Positions 59,858-64,000 of a stretch of DNA of 64,000 nt are shown here, one piece after another. Positions within the stretch are counted from its first letter, which is position 1. Every line of letters begins with the position of its first letter. The stretch spans positions 1 through 64,000 of the forward strand of contig NZ_FOOF01000024.1 in the NCBI RefSeq assembly GCF_900113115.1, given 5' to 3'. This stretch comes from Duganella sp. CF458 (GTDB lineage: Bacteria > Pseudomonadota > Gammaproteobacteria > Burkholderiales > Burkholderiaceae_D). Under the pieces are notes generated by a model that saw only the letters and a program-made list of their open reading frames with translations, searched no databases and was not told the DNA's origin. A program made the translations under genes and the position numbers.

Positions 59858-60850
59858 ATGAGAGCGCCGGTTACTATCGCCATTGTTGTGGGAGATGACT
59901 GCTGGGGAGGCCTTGCCCTGCTGGCGCGGGAGGCGTTTGCCATCGCCGGCACGCTGCACGCCCGCAACGCCGATGTGCAGGCAGCGCAACTGTTGCGCGC
60001 GCCCCTGGTCGCGCTCGAGATGGCGCCGGTGCGCTCGTTTACCGGCCCGCCGTTGCAGCCGGAGGCCACGCTGGCCCAGCTGCCGGCACCCGATGCCGTG
60101 ATCGTGCCGCCGTATTATTTCCCGCTGGCCGCGCGCCAGCCGATTGCGCCGGCGCTGCGCGCCTGGCTGCTGCAGGCCCATGCCGCGGGCGCCATGCTGG
60201 TGGGCATGGCGGGCGGCATGCGCATCCTGGCCGAGACCGGCCTGCTCGACGGGCGCGAAGTGACCGGCAACCTGTCCGACCAGCGCATCTTTGCCCAGCA
60301 CTATCCCGCAGTGCGCTTCAGCCCCGACGTGCCGCTGGTGATCGACGGCAGCATCATCAGCGCAGGCTCGGTCAATCCCTGCCTTGATGCCTGCAGCTAC
60401 CTGGTCGGCCACTTCCATGGCGACGCGGTGGCGCACAAGCTGTCGCGCTATACCAACCCGGCCAGCCAGCCCAGCGCCGGCCGCCTGGCGATCCGCAACG
60501 CGGGCTTCAAGCAGCATGGCGACCAGCGCATCCGCCAGGCACAGGAATACATCGAGCGCTGCTTCAAGCAGGAGTTGACGGTGGAAGGCGCCGCCCAGCG
60601 CACGGCGATGAGCGTGCGCAATTTCTCGCGCCGCTTCCAGCATGCGGTGGGCATGCCGCCACACCTCTACATCGCGCGCTGCCGCGCCGAATATGCGAAG
60701 GAATTGCTGGCCCGGCCGGGCCTGTCGCTGCTGCAGGTTGCGCTGCAATCGGGCTTCCGCACGGAAGCCATGCTGCGGCGCAGCTTCAGCCAGCTGTTCG
60801 CTACCACGCCCGCCGCCTACCGCGCAGCGGCGGCTGCGCGGCGCGACTGA
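59858..60850 (+). CDS. GlxA-like AraC-family regulator with DJ-1/PfpI domain
   Basis: A 330-residue regulator. The N-terminal DJ-1/PfpI domain (~1-200) has AHAAGAMLVGMAGGMRILAE where related proteins keep a Cys nucleophile; here none is present, so it is probably a sensor. The C-terminal AraC domain (~225-330) has AQRTAMSVRNFSRRFQHAVG and LLQVALQSGFRTEAMLRRSF. The start MRAPVTIAIVVGDDCWGG fits the DJ-1 beta strand; a longer frame from 59774 crosses the repeats. It is divergent from the beta-helix/cytochrome/TonB operon and likely controls it. Confidence 0.9.
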   Translation: MRAPVTIAIVVGDDCWGGLALLAREAFAIAGTLHARNADVQAAQLLRAPLVALEMAPVRSFTGPPLQPEATLAQLPAPDAVIVPPYYFPLAARQPIAPALRAWLLQAHAAGAMLVGMAGGMRILAETGLLDGREVTGNLSDQRIFAQHYPAVRFSPDVPLVIDGSIISAGSVNPCLDACSYLVGHFHGDAVAHKLSRYTNPASQPSAGRLAIRNAGFKQHGDQRIRQAQEYIERCFKQELTVEGAAQRTAMSVRNFSRRFQHAVGMPPHLYIARCRAEYAKELLARPGLSLLQVALQSGFRTEAMLRRSFSQLFATTPAAYRAAAAARRD

Positions 60851-60859
60851 AGCGAAGGA

Positions 60860-61240
60860 TCAACGGCGCGCGACCAGCAGGCCGACAATCACGCCAATGG
60901 CGGCGCCGGTGGCGACCGCTTTCCACGGGTTGTCGTGCACATAGTGGTCGGTGGCCTGGGCCGCCATCTTGCCGCGCGCGATCATGCTGTCTTCCAGCTT
61001 CAGCAAATCGCGCTTGGCGGTGCGCAGCGTATCCTCGAACTTGGCTTTGACCATGCCCAGGTCTTCGGAATTGGCCGAGGCCGCATTGCGCAGCCAGGTT
61101 TCGGCATCCTGCACCGCCTGTTTCAGGTCGCCCATCAGCTTCTCGCGGGCTTCCGCACTTTCGTTGTGGCTATGGCTCTTGCCGTTGGCAACGCCGCCGC
61201 CGTTTGGTTTCGCTGCAGTAGATTGTGGTGTCTGGTCCAT
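60860..61240 (-). CDS. DUF883 (YqjD/ElaB-like) protein
   Basis: A 126-residue protein. The middle is a long amphipathic helix (AREKLMGDLKQAVQDAETWL through MVKAKFEDTLRTAKRDLLKL). The C-terminus HYVHDNPWKAVATGAAIGV then IVGLLVARR is the DNPW motif and a tail membrane anchor of DUF883 proteins. In E. coli such proteins tie ribosomes to the membrane in stationary phase. It is convergent with the GlxA-like gene. Confidence 0.92.
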   Translation of the reverse strand: MDQTPQSTAAKPNGGGVANGKSHSHNESAEAREKLMGDLKQAVQDAETWLRNAASANSEDLGMVKAKFEDTLRTAKRDLLKLEDSMIARGKMAAQATDHYVHDNPWKAVATGAAIGVIVGLLVARR

Positions 61241-61288
61241 GATCGCCTCGTCTCAGTGAACAGCACTCGGAGTAAATTCCAGTATAGG

Positions 61289-62164
61289 TCAGCGCAGCGC
61301 GTAGTCGAGCGCAATGCCTGCGAAGACTGCCGCGCCTAGGTAGTTATTGTGGCGGAAGGCGGCAAAGCAGGGCGCACGCTCGCGGCCGCGGATCAAAAAG
61401 TAGTGGTAAAGCGCGCAGGCGGCAGCCACCGCCATGCCCAGCAGGAAGACCAGGCCCAGGCCGAATTGCCGGCCCACCACCAGCAGGATCGCCAGGTGCA
61501 CGCCATAGCAGAGCATGATGGCGGCCACGTCGAAGCGGCCGAAGGTGATGGCGGACGTCTTGATGCCGATCTTCAGGTCGTCGTCGCGGTCGACCATGGC
61601 GTATTCGGTGTCGTAGGCCACGGCCCAGAACACATTGCCCAGCAGCAGCAGCCAGGCCACCGGCGGCACCGCGTTTTGCACGGCGGCGAAGGCCATCGGC
61701 ATGCCGAAGCCGAAAGCAATGCCGAGGTAGGCTTGCGGTATGGCGAAGAAGCGCTTGAAGTAGGGATAGGTGGCGGCAATCACCAGCGCCGCCACGCTCA
61801 GTTGCTTGACCAGCGCGTTCAGCGGCTGGATCAGCAGGAAGGCGAGCAGGGCCAGGCCGGCGGCGATCAGCAGCGCTTCCTTGCCGCTGACGCGGCCGCT
61901 GGTGATTGGACGCTCGGCGGTGCGCTTGACGTGCTTGTCGAAATCCTGGTCGGCGTAATCGTTGACGGCGCAGCCGGCCGAACGCATCAGGAAAGTGCCC
62001 AGCGAGAAGATCAGCAGCAGCTGCCAGTCCGGCACGCCGCCGGAAGCCAGCCACAGCGCGGCCAGGGTCGGCCACAGCAACAGCACGGTGCCGATCGGCT
62101 TGTCCAGCCGGACCAGGCGGAAGTAGAGTTCGAGTTTGCTCAGGGGTGGGGTGGTCGCATGCAT
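61289..62164 (-). CDS. ubiA: 4-Hydroxybenzoate octaprenyltransferase
   Basis: A 291-residue inner-membrane enzyme that adds the polyprenyl tail in ubiquinone synthesis. The two Asp-rich motifs are NDYADQDFDKHVKRTAERP and YAMVDRDDDLKIGIKT. Eight or nine membrane helices are present. It lies next to oxyR in the same direction with 9 bp between, a usual betaproteobacterial order. The first step, ubiC, is not here. Confidence 0.96.
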   Translation of the reverse strand: MHATTPPLSKLELYFRLVRLDKPIGTVLLLWPTLAALWLASGGVPDWQLLLIFSLGTFLMRSAGCAVNDYADQDFDKHVKRTAERPITSGRVSGKEALLIAAGLALLAFLLIQPLNALVKQLSVAALVIAATYPYFKRFFAIPQAYLGIAFGFGMPMAFAAVQNAVPPVAWLLLLGNVFWAVAYDTEYAMVDRDDDLKIGIKTSAITFGRFDVAAIMLCYGVHLAILLVVGRQFGLGLVFLLGMAVAAACALYHYFLIRGRERAPCFAAFRHNNYLGAAVFAGIALDYALR

Positions 62165-62173
62165 CCCGCCATT

Positions 62174-63112
62174 TTACTCTGCGTGGCCGTTCAGCATGCG
62201 GACGCCGGGCAGCTGGCAGTCGGCCACCGCGGCGACCACCGCGTCGATCGCCGCCTTGCGGGTAAAGCTCTTGCGCCAGACGATGACCACGCGCCGGTTC
62301 GGCTCCGGGTTCTCGAAATAGCGGAATGCCAACATGCCGTCGCGGCCTTCCATATCCGGCACCGAGGCGCGCGGCAGCACGGTCAGGCCGATGCCGCTGG
62401 CCACCATGTGGCGGATGGTTTCCAGCGAGGAGCCCTCGAAGGTGCGCTGCATGCCGTTGCCGGGCGAGGAGAAGCGCGCCATCTCCGGGCATACCTCCAG
62501 CACCTGGTCGCGGAAGCAGTGGCCATTGCCCAGCAAGAGCATGGTCTCGGTCTTCAGGTGTTCGGCAGGAATGGCGACGCGCGCGGCCCAGGGATGACTT
62601 TTTGGCATCGCTACCACGAAAGGCTCGTCATACAGTGGCTGCACCGCCATGCCGTGTTCCGGCAGCGGCAGCGCCATGATGGCGGCGTCCAGTTCGCCCT
62701 GGCGCAGCATTTCCAGCAGTTTGACGGTGAAATTCTCTTGCAGCACCAGTGGCATCTGCGGCGTCGCTTCAATCATCCGCTTGACCAACGGCGGCAGCAG
62801 GTAGGGGCCGATGGTGTAGATGACACCCAGCCGCAAGGGGCCGGCCAGCGGGTCCTTGTTCTGTTTTGCCAGTTCCTTGATCGCTGCCGTCTGCTCCAGC
62901 ACCCGTTCGGCCTGCGCCACGATCTGGGCGCCCAGCGGGGTGACGGAGATTTCCGCCCCGCCGCGCTCGAACAGGACGACGCCGAGCTCGTCTTCCAGTT
63001 TCTTGATTGCGACAGAAAGGGTAGGTTGAGCAACAAAACAAGCCTCGGCGGCATGGCCGAAGTGTTTCGCTCTGGCAACTGCTACGATATATTTGAGCTC
63101 GGTCAGTGTCAT
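62174..63112 (-). CDS. oxyR: OxyR, hydrogen-peroxide-sensing LysR regulator
   Basis: A 313-residue regulator. The helix-turn-helix has HFGHAAEACFVAQPTLSVAI. The peroxide switch is GNGHCFRDQVLEVCPEMA, with two cysteines 9 residues apart like C199 and C208 of E. coli OxyR, which form a disulphide on oxidation. The start MTLTELKYIVAVARAKHFG is standard; a longer frame to 63220 crosses the divergent promoter region. It is divergent from the pilus ATPase at 63210. Confidence 0.95.
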   Translation of the reverse strand: MTLTELKYIVAVARAKHFGHAAEACFVAQPTLSVAIKKLEDELGVVLFERGGAEISVTPLGAQIVAQAERVLEQTAAIKELAKQNKDPLAGPLRLGVIYTIGPYLLPPLVKRMIEATPQMPLVLQENFTVKLLEMLRQGELDAAIMALPLPEHGMAVQPLYDEPFVVAMPKSHPWAARVAIPAEHLKTETMLLLGNGHCFRDQVLEVCPEMARFSSPGNGMQRTFEGSSLETIRHMVASGIGLTVLPRASVPDMEGRDGMLAFRYFENPEPNRRVVIVWRKSFTRKAAIDAVVAAVADCQLPGVRMLNGHAE

Positions 63113-63209
63113 GAACCCATTTGAACACAGTTGAATGCCTTGTTGCAATGCCGTGAATGGGGGAGGGCACTGGCTATAATGATCTGCAAAACCCCCTAAC
63201 GAGGCAAAT

Positions 63210-64000
63210 ATGTCATCCACACTCGGCCACGAAGAAGCCCAGTCCTATATCTACAAACTGCTGACGGCCATGCACCAGGTCGGCGGCTCCGACTTGTTCA
63301 TTTCGGCGGATTTCCCGCCCAGTATCAAGTCGCAGGGTTCGATGCGCGCCCTGAGCCAGCAGCGCCTGACGCCCGATGTGACCCGGGCCCTGGCCTACGC
63401 CATCATGAACGAGAAGCAGCGGCGCGAGTTCGAAACCGAGCTGGAGTGCAACTTCGCCATCTCGCTGCCGAATGTCTGCCGCTTCCGCGTCAATGTCTTC
63501 GTGCAGCAGCAGGCGGTCGGCATGGTGTGCCGCACCATCGCCTCCGAAATCCCGAATTTCGAGAAGCTCGACCTGCCGGAAATCCTGAAAGAGGTGGTGA
63601 TGACCAAGCGCGGCCTGGTGCTGGTGGTCGGCGGTACCGGCTCCGGCAAATCGACCTCGCTGGCGGCCATGATCGACTACCGCAACCAGAATTCGGCCGG
63701 CCACATCATCACCGTGGAAGACCCGGTCGAGTATGTGCACAAGAATAAGAACTGCCTGATCACCCACCGCGAAGTGGGTGTCGATACCCTGTCCTGGCAC
63801 CATGCGCTGAAAAATACCCTGCGCCAGGCGCCGGACGTGATCCTGATCGGCGAGATCCGCGATACCGAAACCATGGAGCACGCGATCGCCTTCGCCGAGA
63901 CCGGCCACCTGTGCCTGGGCACCCTGCACGCGAACAATGCGAACCAGACCATGGACCGCATCATCAACTTCTTCCCGGAAGAGCGCCGCAACCAGCTGCT
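63210..64000 (+). CDS. PilT/PilU-family ATPase, truncated at the right edge
   Basis: At least 263 residues start MSSTLGHEEAQSYIYKLLTA. GGSDLFISADFPPSIKSQGS resembles the PilU N-terminus. Walker A is VVGGTGSGKSTSLAAMI, the Asp box is TVEDPVEYVHKNKNC, Walker B is DVILIGEIRDTETMEH, and the His box is ETGHLCLGTLHAN. Sequence in common with the PilU at 48889 is higher than with PilT, so it is a second PilU-like paralog. The remainder of the C-terminus lies past the window. It starts 97 bp from oxyR on the opposite strand. Confidence 0.93.
   Translation, partial: MSSTLGHEEAQSYIYKLLTAMHQVGGSDLFISADFPPSIKSQGSMRALSQQRLTPDVTRALAYAIMNEKQRREFETELECNFAISLPNVCRFRVNVFVQQQAVGMVCRTIASEIPNFEKLDLPEILKEVVMTKRGLVLVVGGTGSGKSTSLAAMIDYRNQNSAGHIITVEDPVEYVHKNKNCLITHREVGVDTLSWHHALKNTLRQAPDVILIGEIRDTETMEHAIAFAETGHLCLGTLHANNANQTMDRIINFFPEERRNQL

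Noticed and set aside
1..64000. tRNA, rRNA and prophage or transposase genes
   Set aside because: No cloverleaf-like sequence ending in CCA, no rRNA stretch and no transposase or phage structural protein was recognised.

Overview
The window looks like chromosomal DNA of a betaproteobacterium of the family Oxalobacteraceae (Massilia/Duganella/Janthinobacterium-like). This is inferred from high GC, the gene order BPSS1780-thrB-DUF2782-polA, the xseB-ispA-dxs operon, the ubiA/oxyR pair, pilT/pilU, and many MHYT, GGDEF, EAL and HD-GYP signalling proteins. No rRNA, tRNA, CRISPR array or insertion sequence was seen.

Layout. 0-4 kb: an MHYT-PAS-GGDEF-EAL cyclic-di-GMP protein and a small unknown protein. 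4-9.3 kb: a GNAT acetyltransferase, a remnant plus unknown gene, a YdcZ-type transporter, a secreted protein and uvrD. 9.4-13.6 kb: the accessory region. It holds an integrase-less integron cassette array (three clear attC sites, one less regular, one doubtful; three small unknown genes), then a run of small unknown genes and gene remnants resembling an orphan-immunity or decayed effector island. 13.6-18.7 kb: a membrane protein, thrB, a DUF2782 protein and polA. 18.8-24 kb: a dienelactone hydrolase, a ZIP metal transporter that appears to start at ATC, and a four-gene type VI secretion phospho-signalling module (FHA-less TagH-like protein, PP2C phosphatase, Ser/Thr kinase, TssQ lipoprotein) without any secretion machinery beside it. 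24-31.4 kb: a Cys/Gly/Ser-tailed protein, a long inverted repeat, sseA, a DMT transporter coupled to a Rieske oxygenase, then xseB-ispA-dxs.

31.5-38.9 kb: envelope or secreted proteins, including a new-looking metzincin protease beside a small partner, an anchored glutaredoxin, a secreted protein with a carbohydrate-binding-like domain, an M48 protease and a GDSL hydrolase. 39-44.3 kb: a LysR regulator, a cobalamin adenosyltransferase and the glcDEF glycolate oxidase operon. 44.3-51.1 kb, minus strand: a probable five-gene unit pilT-pilU-glutathione peroxidase-hybrid kinase-HD-GYP regulator. 51.1-52.7 kb: the YggS-family gene and proC. 52.7-60.9 kb: a second hybrid kinase, then a TonB receptor/diheme cytochrome/beta-helix lipoprotein operon facing a GlxA-like AraC regulator with two direct repeats before its start. 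60.9-64 kb: a DUF883 protein, ubiA, oxyR and a truncated third PilT/PilU-family ATPase.

The strongest candidates for new biology are the cassette array with its unknown genes, the small-gene island beside it, the metzincin/partner pair, and the coupling of pilus retraction ATPases to c-di-GMP and redox genes.
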